64,000 nucleotides of DNA from DAITAZ01 sp036824045 (GCA_036824045.1 DAITAZ010000014.1:1-64000); one strand, 5' to 3'. Positions 8,330 to 17,342 are shown, counted from the stretch's first letter. The notes: generated by a model not told the origin, from the letters alone. Program-made: numbers and translations.

Positions 8330-9739
8330 TCAAACGCTGTAGTACATGTCGTACTCGACCGGGTGAGTCGTCATGCGGAAGCGGGTAACCTCTTCCATCT
8401 TCAGATCGATGTAGGCATCGATGAAGTCGTTGGCGAAGACACCGCCGCGGGTCAGGAACTCGCGGTCCTTGTCCAGGTACTCGAGAGCCTGGTCAAGGCT
8501 GGCGCACACGGTCGGGATCTTTGCATCTTCTTCCGGCGGCAGGTCGTACAGATTCTTGTCCGCGGGCTCGCCCGGGTGAATCTTGTTCTGGATGCCGTCC
8601 AGACCGGCCATCATCATCGCTGCGAAGGCCATGTAGGGGTTGGCACCCGGATCCGGGAAGCGCACTTCGATCCGGCGAGCCTTGTCGGAGGCCACGTGCG
8701 GAATACGGATGGAGGCGGAACGGTTGCGTGCGGAATACGCCAGCTTGACCGGAGCCTCAAAGCCGGGCACCAGACGCTTGTACGAATTGGTCAGCGGGTT
8801 GGTGATGGCGTTCAGTGCGCGAGCGTGCTTGATGATACCGCCGATGTAGTACAGGGCGGTCTCGGACAGGCCAGCATAGCCATTGCCAGCGAACAGGTTC
8901 TTGCCGTCCTTCCAGATGGACTGGTGCACGTGCATGCCGGAACCGTTGTCACCGACGATGGGCTTGGGCATGAAGGTCGCAGTCTTGCCATACTGGTGGG
9001 CAACGTTGTGCACCACGTACTTCAGCACTTGGGTCCAGTCGGCGCGACGGGTCAGCACGCTGAACTTGGTGCCGATTTCGCACTGGCCGGCGGTAGCGAC
9101 TTCGTGGTGATGCACTTCCACCTCAACGCCGCAGGCTTCGAGGGCCAGACACATGGCGGCACGCACATCGTTCAGGCTGTCGATGGGCGGCACGGGGAAG
9201 TAACCACCCTTGACGGTCGGACGGTGGCCGATGTTGCCTCCCTCGAACTTCTCGGCGGAGGCCCAGGCGGCTTCCTCGGAGAAGACTTTGGAATAGGAGC
9301 CGGACATGTCCACGTTCCACTCGACGGAGTCGAAAATGAAGAACTCGGGCTCCGGACCGAAGAAGGCGGTGTCGCCGATGCCGGTGCTCTTCAGATAGGC
9401 TTCGGCCCGCTTGGCGATGCCACGGGGGCAACGGTCATAGGGCTTGTGATCAGCCGGCTCGAGCACGTCGCAGGAGAGCACCAGGGTGGTTTCGTCCATG
9501 AACGGGTCCACGTAGGCGGTCTCGGCATCGGGCATCAGCAGCATGTCGGACGCCTGAATGCCCTTCCAGCCAGCGATCGAGGAGCCGTCAAAGGCGTGGC
9601 CGCTTTCGAACTTGTCTTCGTCAAAGGCCTTGACCGGTACGCCCACGTGCTGCTCTTTGCCGCGGGTGTCCGTGAAGCGGAAGTCAACAAACTTGACGTC
9701 CTTCTCCTTGATCAACTTCATGACGTCTTGAGGGGTCAT
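8330..9739 (-). CDS. glnA: Glutamine synthetase type I
   Basis: Makes glutamine from glutamate, ammonia and ATP; the main ammonia-assimilation enzyme and a dodecamer in this family. 469 residues, as expected for the beta subclass. Visible landmarks: beta-grasp N-terminus with GKEQHVGVPV and FDGSSIAGWKGI, metal-site FFGPEPEFFIFD, HHHEVATAGQCE, ATP-binding KPIVGDNGSGMHVHQS, RNRSASIRIP, and the adenylylation segment NKNLYDLPPEE whose Tyr is the GlnE target. Upstream are a sigma-54 promoter and three NtrC-like palindromes, so expression should rise under nitrogen limitation. Confidence 0.99.
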   Translation of the reverse strand: MTPQDVMKLIKEKDVKFVDFRFTDTRGKEQHVGVPVKAFDEDKFESGHAFDGSSIAGWKGIQASDMLLMPDAETAYVDPFMDETTLVLSCDVLEPADHKPYDRCPRGIAKRAEAYLKSTGIGDTAFFGPEPEFFIFDSVEWNVDMSGSYSKVFSEEAAWASAEKFEGGNIGHRPTVKGGYFPVPPIDSLNDVRAAMCLALEACGVEVEVHHHEVATAGQCEIGTKFSVLTRRADWTQVLKYVVHNVAHQYGKTATFMPKPIVGDNGSGMHVHQSIWKDGKNLFAGNGYAGLSETALYYIGGIIKHARALNAITNPLTNSYKRLVPGFEAPVKLAYSARNRSASIRIPHVASDKARRIEVRFPDPGANPYMAFAAMMMAGLDGIQNKIHPGEPADKNLYDLPPEEDAKIPTVCASLDQALEYLDKDREFLTRGGVFANDFIDAYIDLKMEEVTRFRMTTHPVEYDMYYSV

Positions 9740-9796
9740 AGCTTCTCCTAGCTGATTTGAGCGGAAACACGAGAATCTCGTTGCGGGCTAGCCATT

Positions 9797-9812
9797 AGCA
9801 GCAATCGTGCCA
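9797..9812 (-). promoter_or_regulatory. Sigma-54 promoter of glnA
   Basis: On the minus strand the sequence reads TGGCACGATTGCTGCT. This matches the -24/-12 consensus TGGCACG-N4-TTGCW with only one base off in the -12 element. The invariant GG (9811-9810) and GC (9799-9798) have the required 10-bp spacing. The predicted start is near 9786, about 46 nt before the glnA ATG. Confidence 0.85.
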
Positions 9813-10029
9813 GTCGCCGAGTGGAAAAAACGGCATTCTGCCACAAGCCAGGCCAGTAATCCCCTGGCAATTGCCAACCTGGCAACCCTGGAGAAAAAGC
9901 CTGACGTGGCAAGGCCCTGGCGGCAGCGCAACCCCCAGGGCACCCGACGCACCAACTTCCTTTCCCGCGAAAGTGGCTCATCCACTCGCGTATACCGCAG
10001 CGTTCTCTAGGCGACCGACCAATTCGTAA

Positions 10030-10046
10030 TGCACTCATACAGTGCA
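10030..10046. promoter_or_regulatory. NtrC binding site (site 1)
   Basis: 17-bp palindrome TGCACTCATACAGTGCA, with the TGCAC-N7-GTGCA form of NtrC enhancer sites. Its centre is about 252 bp upstream of the predicted glnA start and 30 bp (three helical turns) from site 2. Confidence 0.75.
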
Positions 10047-10059
10047 TCAATCAACGCAT

Positions 10060-10076
10060 TGCACCATTATTGTGCA
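10060..10076. promoter_or_regulatory. NtrC binding site (site 2)
   Basis: TGCACCATTATTGTGCA differs from the classical NtrC consensus (TGCACCA-N3-TGGTGCA) at one non-spacer base. It lies on the same DNA face as site 1, as expected for cooperative binding of two NtrC dimers. Confidence 0.8.
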
Positions 10077-10094
10077 ACAAAGGGGCGCATGTGA

Positions 10095-10111
10095 TGCACA
10101 CGGCAAGTGCC
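10095..10111. promoter_or_regulatory. Possible third NtrC half-matched site
   Basis: TGCACACGGCAAGTGCC keeps the TGCAC-N7-GTGC spacing with one mismatch in the outermost base. It is 35 bp from site 2, so it is not on the same helical face. Confidence 0.45.
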
Positions 10112-10287
10112 GGGGCGTAATCGGGAAAACGGCGGGAATTGCAGCGCTATTCGTGGAATCACCCCCTCGAGCCCAGAGCATTCACGCGACAACGTGTCCT
10201 ACTAGACATCTTCCCATGTCACGAAAGCTTGCGGGCAATAGCTTTGCCGTATACTTCTGACCCCCTTTATCCCTGCAGGTCATCATC

Positions 10288-10740
10288 ATGGGAAAACTGA
10301 GTGATATCTTGGGCTTGGCGCGAAACCGCGCGCAGGAACTGAAGCTGCCCTACGAAGGTGCGTTGACACCCAAGGAAGCCTACGAGGTGCTGCAGCTTGC
10401 GCCCGGCGCCAAGCTGGTGGATGTGCGCACCCGTGCCGAATGGGACTGGGTAGGCCGCATTCCGGGCGCGGTGGAACTGGAATGGATGATTTATCCCGGC
10501 AATCAGCCCAACCATCACTTTGTTGCTCAACTCAAGCGGCAGGTAGATCCCGAGTCCGTCGTGCTGTTCATCTGTCGTAGCGGTGCCCGCTCCAGTGCCG
10601 CAGCCGCAGCGGCGACCCAGGCAGGCTACCCGGATTGCTACAACGTGCTCGAAGGCTTCGAGGGCGACAAGGACGCCAACGGACACCGCAATACCGTGGG
10701 CGGCTGGCGTGCGGCCGGACTGCCCTGGCAGCAAGGCTAA
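10288..10740 (+). CDS. Rhodanese-like domain protein
   Basis: Single rhodanese (sulfurtransferase) domain of 150 residues without signal peptide. The active-site loop is CRSGARS with catalytic Cys96, preceded by VVLFI and the LVDVRTRAEWDWVGRIPGA motif (43-61). Family members transfer sulfane sulfur, for instance from thiosulfate or persulfides to an acceptor; the acceptor here is unknown. It is divergent from glnA, with the NtrC sites lying between them, and is followed by nadA on the same strand. Confidence 0.9.
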   Translation: MGKLSDILGLARNRAQELKLPYEGALTPKEAYEVLQLAPGAKLVDVRTRAEWDWVGRIPGAVELEWMIYPGNQPNHHFVAQLKRQVDPESVVLFICRSGARSSAAAAAATQAGYPDCYNVLEGFEGDKDANGHRNTVGGWRAAGLPWQQG

Positions 10741-10757
10741 AAAAACAATGATTCCCT

Positions 10758-10777
10758 GTCAGCCCAGCGGGGCTGAC
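10758..10777. other. Perfect stem-loop between rhodanese gene and nadA
   Basis: An 8-bp perfect inverted repeat (GTCAGCCC / GGGCTGAC) with a 4-nt loop starts 18 nt after the rhodanese stop. No T tract follows on either strand, so it may be a weak terminator, an mRNA structure or an operator for nadA. Confidence 0.4.
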
Positions 10778-10824
10778 GACGTTACTGCTATACCCAGACG
10801 CATTGCACAGACAGAGGACATACG

Positions 10825-11925
10825 ATGCACGCCGCCCCCATCCAGTTCGACCGTTTCAACGCACTTCGGGACGACGAGGCACGCGAGCGCATACTCGAAG
10901 CGCGCGCCCGGCTTGGCAAGAAGGCGACGCTCCTGGTACATCACTACCAGCGTGCTGACGTGTACGAACATGCCGACCTGACCGGGGACTCCCTCAAACT
11001 GGCGCGACTGGCCAGCCAGACCGATTCGGAGTACATCGTGTTCTGCGGCGTACACTTCATGGCGGAAGTGGCGGACATCCTCTCCCGCCCCCATCAGGTC
11101 GCCATTCTCCCGGACATGGCGGCGGGCTGCTCCATGGCGGACATGGCCTCGCTGGCCAAGGTGGAGCGGTGCTGGCGCGAACTGGCCGAAGTGCTGGAAA
11201 ATCCAGACGCGTCCGTCACCCCTGTGACCTACATCAACTCTGCTGCAGATTTGAAAGCTTTCTGTGGCGAGCATGGCGGCATTGTGTGCACCTCCACCAA
11301 TGCGCCGGTAATCCTGGACTGGGCCTTCAAGCAGCGGGAAAAGGTGCTCTTTTTCCCCGACCAGCATTTGGGACGCTGGACCGCCGCCAAGCGTGGCATC
11401 TCCCTGGACGAAATGGTGGTCTGGAACCCTGATCTGGAATACGGCGGCCTCACGCCGGAGCAGATCCGGAAAGCCAAGGTCATCCTCTGGTACGGGTTCT
11501 GCTCCGTGCACCAGATGTTCCAGCCGGCCCACATCCTGCGTTTTCGCAACCAGCACCCGGACGGCCTGGTGATCTCCCACCCGGAATCGGCCTATGAAGT
11601 GTGCCGCCAGTCCGATTACGTGGGCTCCACCGAGTACATCATCAACACCGTCAAAGCCGCACCGCCCAACACGCGCTGGCTGGTGGGCACAGAACTGAAT
11701 CTTGTGGAACGCCTGGCCAGGGAAGTGAAGCACGAGGGCAAGATAGTCCAGTTCATGGCCCCGACCGTCTGCATGTGTTCGACGATGCAGCGCATCGACC
11801 CTCAGCATTTGGCCTGGACTCTGGAAAACCTCGCGGAAGGGAAAGTGGTCAACCAGATCAGGGTGCCCGAGCACGAGGCCGAGATGGCCCGCCTTGCGCT
11901 GGACCGCATGCTCGCCGTATCGTGA
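10825..11925 (+). CDS. nadA: Quinolinate synthase A
   Basis: Condenses iminoaspartate with dihydroxyacetone phosphate to quinolinate in de novo NAD synthesis; an oxygen-sensitive [4Fe-4S] enzyme. 366 residues. The three expected cluster cysteines are visible in FCGVHFMAEVADIL (Cys74), WYGFCSVHQMF and PTVCMCSTMQRIDP. The substrate-binding VHHYQRADVYEHAD and GCSMADMA segments are also present. nadB and nadC are not in the window. Confidence 0.97.
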   Translation: MHAAPIQFDRFNALRDDEARERILEARARLGKKATLLVHHYQRADVYEHADLTGDSLKLARLASQTDSEYIVFCGVHFMAEVADILSRPHQVAILPDMAAGCSMADMASLAKVERCWRELAEVLENPDASVTPVTYINSAADLKAFCGEHGGIVCTSTNAPVILDWAFKQREKVLFFPDQHLGRWTAAKRGISLDEMVVWNPDLEYGGLTPEQIRKAKVILWYGFCSVHQMFQPAHILRFRNQHPDGLVISHPESAYEVCRQSDYVGSTEYIINTVKAAPPNTRWLVGTELNLVERLAREVKHEGKIVQFMAPTVCMCSTMQRIDPQHLAWTLENLAEGKVVNQIRVPEHEAEMARLALDRMLAVS

Positions 11926-11970
11926 GCGCCTTGGGGGCGGCACGGCCCGCCCCGTACCTCACTTGGCACC

Positions 11971-12720
11971 ATGTCGGCCCGGATACACGTCGCCACCTAC
12001 AACATCCACAAGGGCTTTTCGCAGTTCAACCGCCAGATGGTGGTCCACGAACTGCGCGACCGTCTGCGGGTACTTAACCCCGAAATCGTCTTTCTGCAGG
12101 AGGTGCAGGGTCTCCACCTCGACCATGCCCTGCGCCATCAGGACTGGCCCGCGCTGCCCCAGCACGAGTTTCTGGCCCAGGATGTCTGGCACGACACCGC
12201 CTATGGCGGCAATGCCATCTACGACCACGGCCACCACGGCAACGCGATCCTGAGCCGCTACCCCATTCTTTCGGCGCACAATCAGGATGTCTCCGACCAT
12301 CGTTTCGAACGGCGGGGTCTGCTGCACGCCCAGATCGCCCTCCCCGGCTTGCCCGGGCCCATCCACTGCGTTTGCGTTCATCTGGGCCTGACCGGCGGCA
12401 GCCGCCGCCGGCAGATGGAAGCCCTGGTGGAACGGATGGAACGCCTTGCTGGCAACCGCCCGCTGATTGTTGCCGGGGATTTCAACGACTGGCGCAACCG
12501 GGCTGACGACCTGCTGTCCCGGGGCCTGGGGCTGGTGGAGGTGTTCAGTGGCCCGTTTGGCCGGCCGGCGCGTAGTTTTCCCGCCAAGTTACCGATGCTG
12601 CGGCTCGACCGGATCTACGTTCGGGGCTTCAACATTGAAGACAGCCAGGTGCACTTCGGCCCCCCCTGGTCCGGCATTTCCGACCATGCCGCACTGTCCG
12701 CCACCCTCAGTCTGCGGTGA
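11971..12720 (+). CDS. Endonuclease/exonuclease/phosphatase family hydrolase
   Basis: Metal-dependent phosphoesterase of the EEP (DNase I-like) fold, 249 residues, no signal peptide. Catalytic blocks: VATYNIHKGFS (7-17), IVFLQEVQG with the metal-binding Glu, VAGDFNDW (Asp/Asn), and the terminal SDHAALSATL catalytic His. The natural substrate cannot be read from sequence; relatives act on DNA, phospholipids or inositol phosphates. It ends 9 nt before clsB. This pairing with clsB suggests a phospholipid-related role, which is inference. Confidence 0.88.
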   Translation: MSARIHVATYNIHKGFSQFNRQMVVHELRDRLRVLNPEIVFLQEVQGLHLDHALRHQDWPALPQHEFLAQDVWHDTAYGGNAIYDHGHHGNAILSRYPILSAHNQDVSDHRFERRGLLHAQIALPGLPGPIHCVCVHLGLTGGSRRRQMEALVERMERLAGNRPLIVAGDFNDWRNRADDLLSRGLGLVEVFSGPFGRPARSFPAKLPMLRLDRIYVRGFNIEDSQVHFGPPWSGISDHAALSATLSLR

Positions 12721-12729
12721 GTCCGTGCC

Positions 12730-13890
12730 ATGAAAGCCGATTTTCTGCCGGGTAACGCCATCGAGTTGCTGGAGACGGGGGCAGAGTTTTTTCCTGCACT
12801 GGTGAAAGCCATTGACTGCGCCGCGCTCGAAGTCCACCTGCAGACATACATCTTCGAGCCAGACGAAACCGGTCAAGCGGTCGTTGCGGCCCTGCGCCGC
12901 GCTGCCCGCCGCGGCGTATCGGTGTACGTGCTGGTGGACGGATTTGGCGGACGCAGCTTTGCCGAGCATCTGCGCCCCAAGCTCGTGGCCGATGGCGTCC
13001 GGGTACTCATGTACCGGGAAGAGATCGAATGGCTGAGCTTTCGCCGTCGCCGCCTGCGCCGCCTGCACCGGAAGGTGGCGATCATGGATCGCCGGGTGGC
13101 TTTCGTCGGCGGCATCAACGTGCTCAATGACGTGGACGCGCCGGACCAGACCCACCCCCGCTACGACTACGCCGTACGCGTGCAAGGCCCCTTGCTCGAG
13201 AGCATCTACGCCAGCACCCACCGCATCTGGGAACTGGTGGCCTGGGCGAGCCTGCGCCGCCGCATCCATCGCACCGCGGCGCACCCCCTGCACACCACCC
13301 ACTGCGGGGATCTGCGGGCCGCTTTCGTGATCCGCGACAACATCCGCCACCGCCGAGACATCGAAGACGCCTATCTGGAGGCAATCGAATCGGCGCGGAG
13401 CGAAATCGTACTGGCCAACGCCTACTTCCTGCCCGGACGCAGGTTTCGCCAAGCCCTGACCCAGGCAGCCGCCCGGGGCGTTCGCGTCCACATCCTGCTT
13501 CAGGGCCGCGTGGAGTACCTGCTATTGCACTACGCCACCCAGGCGTTGTACGGCAGCCTGCTCAAAATGGGCATCCGGATCTACGAATACCACCTGAGTT
13601 TTCTGCACGCCAAGGTGGCCGTGGTCGATGGCCACTGGGCGACCGTGGGGTCCAGCAACATCGACCCCTTCAGCCTGCTGCTGGCCCGGGAGGCAAACGT
13701 GGTCGTGCGCGACAACGGCTTCGCTTCCGCCTTGCGCGGCAGCCTCGCCCGCGCCATGGAGCACGGCGCGAAGGAATTAAAGGCGGAGGACTGGAAGCGC
13801 AAATCCCGTGTCCGTCGCGCGGCGAATTGGCTCGCATACACCGCCGTACGCCTGATGATCGGTCTTGCCGGCTACGGCGGCAAACACTGA
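12730..13890 (+). CDS. clsB: Cardiolipin synthase B (phospholipase D family)
   Basis: Member of the PLD superfamily that makes cardiolipin from phosphatidylglycerol. 386 residues with two HKD motifs: HRKVAIMDRRVAFVGG (about 114-129) and HAKVAVVDGHWATVGSSN (about 293-310). There is no N-terminal membrane pair, which fits ClsB rather than ClsA. The C-terminus has a hydrophobic stretch. It starts 9 nt after the EEP hydrolase and is probably co-transcribed with it. Confidence 0.92.
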   Translation: MKADFLPGNAIELLETGAEFFPALVKAIDCAALEVHLQTYIFEPDETGQAVVAALRRAARRGVSVYVLVDGFGGRSFAEHLRPKLVADGVRVLMYREEIEWLSFRRRRLRRLHRKVAIMDRRVAFVGGINVLNDVDAPDQTHPRYDYAVRVQGPLLESIYASTHRIWELVAWASLRRRIHRTAAHPLHTTHCGDLRAAFVIRDNIRHRRDIEDAYLEAIESARSEIVLANAYFLPGRRFRQALTQAAARGVRVHILLQGRVEYLLLHYATQALYGSLLKMGIRIYEYHLSFLHAKVAVVDGHWATVGSSNIDPFSLLLAREANVVVRDNGFASALRGSLARAMEHGAKELKAEDWKRKSRVRRAANWLAYTAVRLMIGLAGYGGKH

Positions 13891-13969
13891 CTGCCCGCCG
13901 TTCGGGCCCGAGCGCAGCCCGCTCACACGCGCGACATGGACGCAAGCCGCCCGCCGAAAACACCCCGCC

Positions 13970-14470
13970 CTAGCGCGATGAATCGATGCGGTAACCCGCT
14001 GGCGCCACGCACGGCGGGCGTTGGGCGGAGATCACCCCGGTGTTGACGCCACACCAGTTCAGGCCCCCGAAGAGACGGGCGTACTCGATCTTCACACAGC
14101 GGTCCATCACCACCTCCAGCCCCGCAGCCTCAGCCCGGTTCGCCGCCTCCTGGTTCACCACCCCCAATTGCATCCACAGCACCCGCGCCCGGATCGCAAT
14201 CGCATCCTCCACCAAGGCAGGGATGTCTTCGGCCTTGCGGAAGCAGTCCACCATGTCCACCTGCACGGGCACATCCCTCAGGCTTGGATAGCACACTTGC
14301 CCCAGCACCTCCTTGTAGGCCGGGTTCACCGGGATCACCGTGTACCCCCGCTCTTGCATGTACTTGGCGGCAAAGTAACTGGGCCGATACCAGTTGGCCG
14401 ACAAGCCGACCACTGCGATGACCCGGTTTTGCAGCAACACCCGGCGCAAGCCGGCAATGTCATCCACCAT
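13970..14470 (-). CDS. CoA-binding (YccU-like) domain protein
   Basis: Single Rossmann CoA-binding domain protein of 166 residues. VIAVVGLSANWYRPSYFAAKYM near the N-terminus is the nucleotide-binding loop and RVLWMQLGVVNQEAA and EVVMDRCVKIEYARLF are family hallmarks. The precise role is unknown. I chose the ATG at 14470 because it follows AGGAGAGG at good distance and gives the standard family N-terminus; the longer open frame upstream overlaps gluQ and has low-complexity Arg/Cys content. It overlaps the gluQ stop by 11 nt, suggesting translational coupling. Confidence 0.9.
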   Translation of the reverse strand: MVDDIAGLRRVLLQNRVIAVVGLSANWYRPSYFAAKYMQERGYTVIPVNPAYKEVLGQVCYPSLRDVPVQVDMVDCFRKAEDIPALVEDAIAIRARVLWMQLGVVNQEAANRAEAAGLEVVMDRCVKIEYARLFGGLNWCGVNTGVISAQRPPCVAPAGYRIDSSR

Positions 14471-15449
14471 GCTTACCTCTCCTTCCAGGAACACCTTCTG
14501 CCGTCCGCTCGTTGGCGTGCGCCGGATTACCCGATTCGGCCTGAAGCACTGGCGCGGGCGCCTTCGCTCCCCGCTGCCGGGGCACGCTGGACAAGCGCCA
14601 ATGCGCCATCGCCCATCGCCACACCTCTCCCGGGCTCGCTGCCTGCAGCCCCGGTGGCGGCGTCTGGCCCAGGAACTCCAGCGCCAGATCCAGCGCAACA
14701 GCCGGCGCCCAGCCATCCACCGGCGCAGCCAGGGTTTGTTTGGAGAGTTTATCCCCCATCTCGTCCAAAACCACCGGAAGATGGGCGTAGGCTACCTGGG
14801 GCAGATCCAGCCGGCGTTGCACCCAGATCTGTCTGGGCGTCGAATCGAGCAAATCGGCACCGCGCACCACATGGGTCACACCCTGATCGGCATCATCGAC
14901 CACCACCGCCAACTGGTAGGCATACTGACCATCAGCGCGGAACACAACGAAATCACCTACCTCGGTTTCCAGATCCTGGCATTGCAGACCCTGAACGGAA
15001 TCGTCAAAACAGATGACTTCAGGCCCTACGCGCAAGCGCCACGCCCTGGGTTGGCGTCCCGCGGGCAGCCCCCGGCGACACGTGCCGGGATAGAGCGCAG
15101 AGCCATCCCGTGCAGCCGCCGCCCCGGCAAGCTCCCGGCGGGAACACGCACAGGGAAAAACGGCATCCACCCGGCGCAGCCACTCCAGCGCCTCCTGGTA
15201 CAAGCCGTGGCGCCGGCTCTGCCACACCACCGCCCCATCCCACTCGAATCCGAAGCGCTCCAGGGTACGGAGAATCCCCTCACCGGCTCCAGGCACACTC
15301 CGGGGTTCATCCAGATCTTCAATGCGTACCAGCCATTCCCCGCCCTGAACACGGGCTTCCAGATAGCTGCCCACCGCTGCCACCAGGGAACCGAAATGCA
15401 GCGGCCCGGTGGGCGACGGGGCGAAGCGCCCCCGGTACGTGGCCGCCAC
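14460..15449 (-). CDS. gluQ: Glutamyl-Q tRNA(Asp) synthetase
   Basis: Truncated GluRS paralogue that attaches glutamate to queuosine at position 34 of tRNA-Asp. 329 residues. The class I HIGH-like motif sits in RFAPSPTGPLHFGSL and the KMSKS-like motif in DKLSKQ; the anticodon-binding domain of true GluRS is absent. It has a GTG start at 15449, 9 nt past the ychF stop. The last 40 or so residues (KAPAPVLQAESGNPAH onward) are low-complexity and basic, longer than many relatives. Confidence 0.94.
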   Translation of the reverse strand: MAATYRGRFAPSPTGPLHFGSLVAAVGSYLEARVQGGEWLVRIEDLDEPRSVPGAGEGILRTLERFGFEWDGAVVWQSRRHGLYQEALEWLRRVDAVFPCACSRRELAGAAAARDGSALYPGTCRRGLPAGRQPRAWRLRVGPEVICFDDSVQGLQCQDLETEVGDFVVFRADGQYAYQLAVVVDDADQGVTHVVRGADLLDSTPRQIWVQRRLDLPQVAYAHLPVVLDEMGDKLSKQTLAAPVDGWAPAVALDLALEFLGQTPPPGLQAASPGEVWRWAMAHWRLSSVPRQRGAKAPAPVLQAESGNPAHANERTAEGVPGRRGKHGG

Positions 15450-15458
15450 GGAAGACCG

Positions 15459-16550
15459 TCAGACGTTGAACAGAAAGTTCAGGACATCCCCGTCCCGAAC
15501 CACGTATTCCTTGCCCTCGGCGCGCATCTTCCCGGCCTCCTTGGCCCCCTGCTCGCCCTTGCAGACAATGAAGTCATCGAAGGCAATCGTTTGAGCGCGG
15601 ATGAAACCCCGCTCGAAATCCGTGTGGATCACCCCTGCGGCTTGCGGCGCGGTATCCCCGGCGTGGATGGTCCAGGCACGCACCTCTTTCACCCCGGCGG
15701 TGAAATACGTCTGCAACCCGAGCAGCTTGTACGCAGCACGGATCAGGCGGTTGAGGCCCGGCTCGTCCAGCCCCACGTCGGCGAGAAAGAGCTGCTTCTC
15801 GTCATCAGCAAGATCAATCATCTCGGCTTCCATGGCCGCGCACAGCGCCACCACCTCCGCCCCCTCGCGGGCGGCAAGGGCACGCACCGCATCCAGATGC
15901 GGGTTGTCAGCGAAGCCAGTCTCGGCCACGTTGGCAACGTACAACACCGGTTTGGCAGTAATGAGGCAAAACGGCTTAAGGTTGGCCCGCTCTTCCTTCG
16001 ACAAATCCAGCCCCCGAACCGGCTTGCCTTGGTCCAATTGCGCCATTGCCTTGTCCAGCGTGGCCACCAGCACCTTGGCATCCTTGTCGCCCGCTTGGGC
16101 GGGTTTGCGGTAGCGGTGAAGCGCCTTCTCCACCGTGGCGAGGTCAGCCAGCGCCAGCTCGGTGTCAATCGTCTCGATATCGGCCACCGGATCCACACGG
16201 CCCGCCACATGGATCACGTTGTCGTTGGCAAAACAGCGCACCACATGGACCACCGCGTCGGTTTCCCGGATATTTGCGAGAAACTGGTTACCCAGCCCTT
16301 CCCCCTTGGAAGCCCCCGCCACCAGGCCGGCAATATCCACAAACTCCACGGTTGCCGGAAGGATGCGCTGGGGCTTGACGATCTCGGCCAACTGCTGGAG
16401 GCGAGGATCCGGCACCTCGACGATACCCACATTGGGCTCGATGGTGCAGAACGGGTAGTTTTCCGCCGCGATTGCAGCTTTGGTCAGAGCGTTGAACAGG
16501 GTGGACTTACCCACGTTGGGCAAGCCTACGATGCCGCACTTGAGGGACAT
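15459..16550 (-). CDS. ychF: Redox-regulated ribosome-binding GTPase/ATPase YchF
   Basis: Conserved Obg-family NTPase that associates with the ribosome; in the family it prefers ATP over GTP. 363 residues, exactly the usual length from the ATG at 16550. G1 is GLPNVGKSTLFNAL, G3 is DIAGLVAGA, and the C-terminal TGS domain contains TYFTAGVKEVRAWTI and the terminal REEDVLNFLFNV-like end (here DGDVLNFLFNV). The open frame extends 21 codons further upstream, but those residues are not part of the family. Confidence 0.97.
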   Translation of the reverse strand: MSLKCGIVGLPNVGKSTLFNALTKAAIAAENYPFCTIEPNVGIVEVPDPRLQQLAEIVKPQRILPATVEFVDIAGLVAGASKGEGLGNQFLANIRETDAVVHVVRCFANDNVIHVAGRVDPVADIETIDTELALADLATVEKALHRYRKPAQAGDKDAKVLVATLDKAMAQLDQGKPVRGLDLSKEERANLKPFCLITAKPVLYVANVAETGFADNPHLDAVRALAAREGAEVVALCAAMEAEMIDLADDEKQLFLADVGLDEPGLNRLIRAAYKLLGLQTYFTAGVKEVRAWTIHAGDTAPQAAGVIHTDFERGFIRAQTIAFDDFIVCKGEQGAKEAGKMRAEGKEYVVRDGDVLNFLFNV

Positions 16551-16690
16551 GATCGCCTTTCGATTGAGCGGCACCGGCCTGGCTCGAGGAGCCGGTGCCA
16601 AAGGTTGTTCCATCCAGCCACCCGCCCAAGCCTTGGCCCGGAGGGGCGGAAAATAGCAATATTACCGTGCGCCCATCACGCGGCCACACC

Positions 16691-17284
16691 TCACGAGCCT
16701 GCCGCTGGGGGCTTGCCGTTGAGCCGCTGCATGGCCGCGTTGTAGTCCCCCCGCGCCAGCGCTGGCCAGGCCAGGAGAGCCCGGTCCAGAGACTCGTCCA
16801 CTAGGAGCCACTCTTCCCGCCGCGGGGGTTTAAGCACGAAGTTCACCACTTCGCTGCGATCCCCGGGGTGACCGATTCCGATCCGCAAGCGCCAGAATTC
16901 CTGGCTCCCGAGATGGGAGGTGATGTCTTTGAGGCCATTGTGCCCCCCCAGCCCCCCGCCAAACTTGAGCCGCAACTGCCCCGGCGGGATATCCAGTTCA
17001 TCATGCACCACCAGAATCTCGGCGGGCAGAACGCGATAGAAACGCGCGAGCGCAGCCACCGCCTGGCCTGATCGGTTCATGAAGGTCTGCGGTTCGAGCA
17101 GCCACAGATCAGGGTTCCTGACGTGGCCGCATAGCCCATGAAAGCGGGACTCACGTCGCAGTTCGGTGCCGAGTTCCCGCGCTAACCGATCGACAAACCA
17201 GAATCCGGCATTGTGTCGGGTGTCATCGTATTCAGGACCCGGATTGCCCAGGCCTACGACCAATCGGGGTACAACGTGCTGCAT
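16691..17284 (-). CDS. pth: Peptidyl-tRNA hydrolase
   Basis: Releases tRNA from peptidyl-tRNAs dropped by ribosomes. 197 residues from the ATG at 17284. Catalytic His in DTRHNAGFWFVD, Asn in QTFMNRSGQAV, Asp in VVHDELDIPPGQ and Asn in GGGLGGHNGLKDI are all present. The neighbouring rplY and prs upstream form the common bacterial order prs-rplY-pth-ychF. A hairpin terminator sits between rplY and pth, so pth may also have its own promoter. Confidence 0.97.
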   Translation of the reverse strand: MQHVVPRLVVGLGNPGPEYDDTRHNAGFWFVDRLARELGTELRRESRFHGLCGHVRNPDLWLLEPQTFMNRSGQAVAALARFYRVLPAEILVVHDELDIPPGQLRLKFGGGLGGHNGLKDITSHLGSQEFWRLRIGIGHPGDRSEVVNFVLKPPRREEWLLVDESLDRALLAWPALARGDYNAAMQRLNGKPPAAGS

Positions 17285-17311
17285 GTTCGGAAACCAGGGA
17301 AACCAAGTGTG

Positions 17312-17342
17312 AAAAAGCCGCCCCCGCATGAGCGGAAGGCGG
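17312..17342 (-). terminator. Likely terminator after rplY
   Basis: On the minus strand a GC-rich stem (GCCGCC...GCGGC with one bulge, inner CCGC/GCGG, TCAT loop) is followed by TTTTT. A second GC-rich stem lies at 17364-17390. Both are between the rplY stop and the pth start. Confidence 0.6.
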
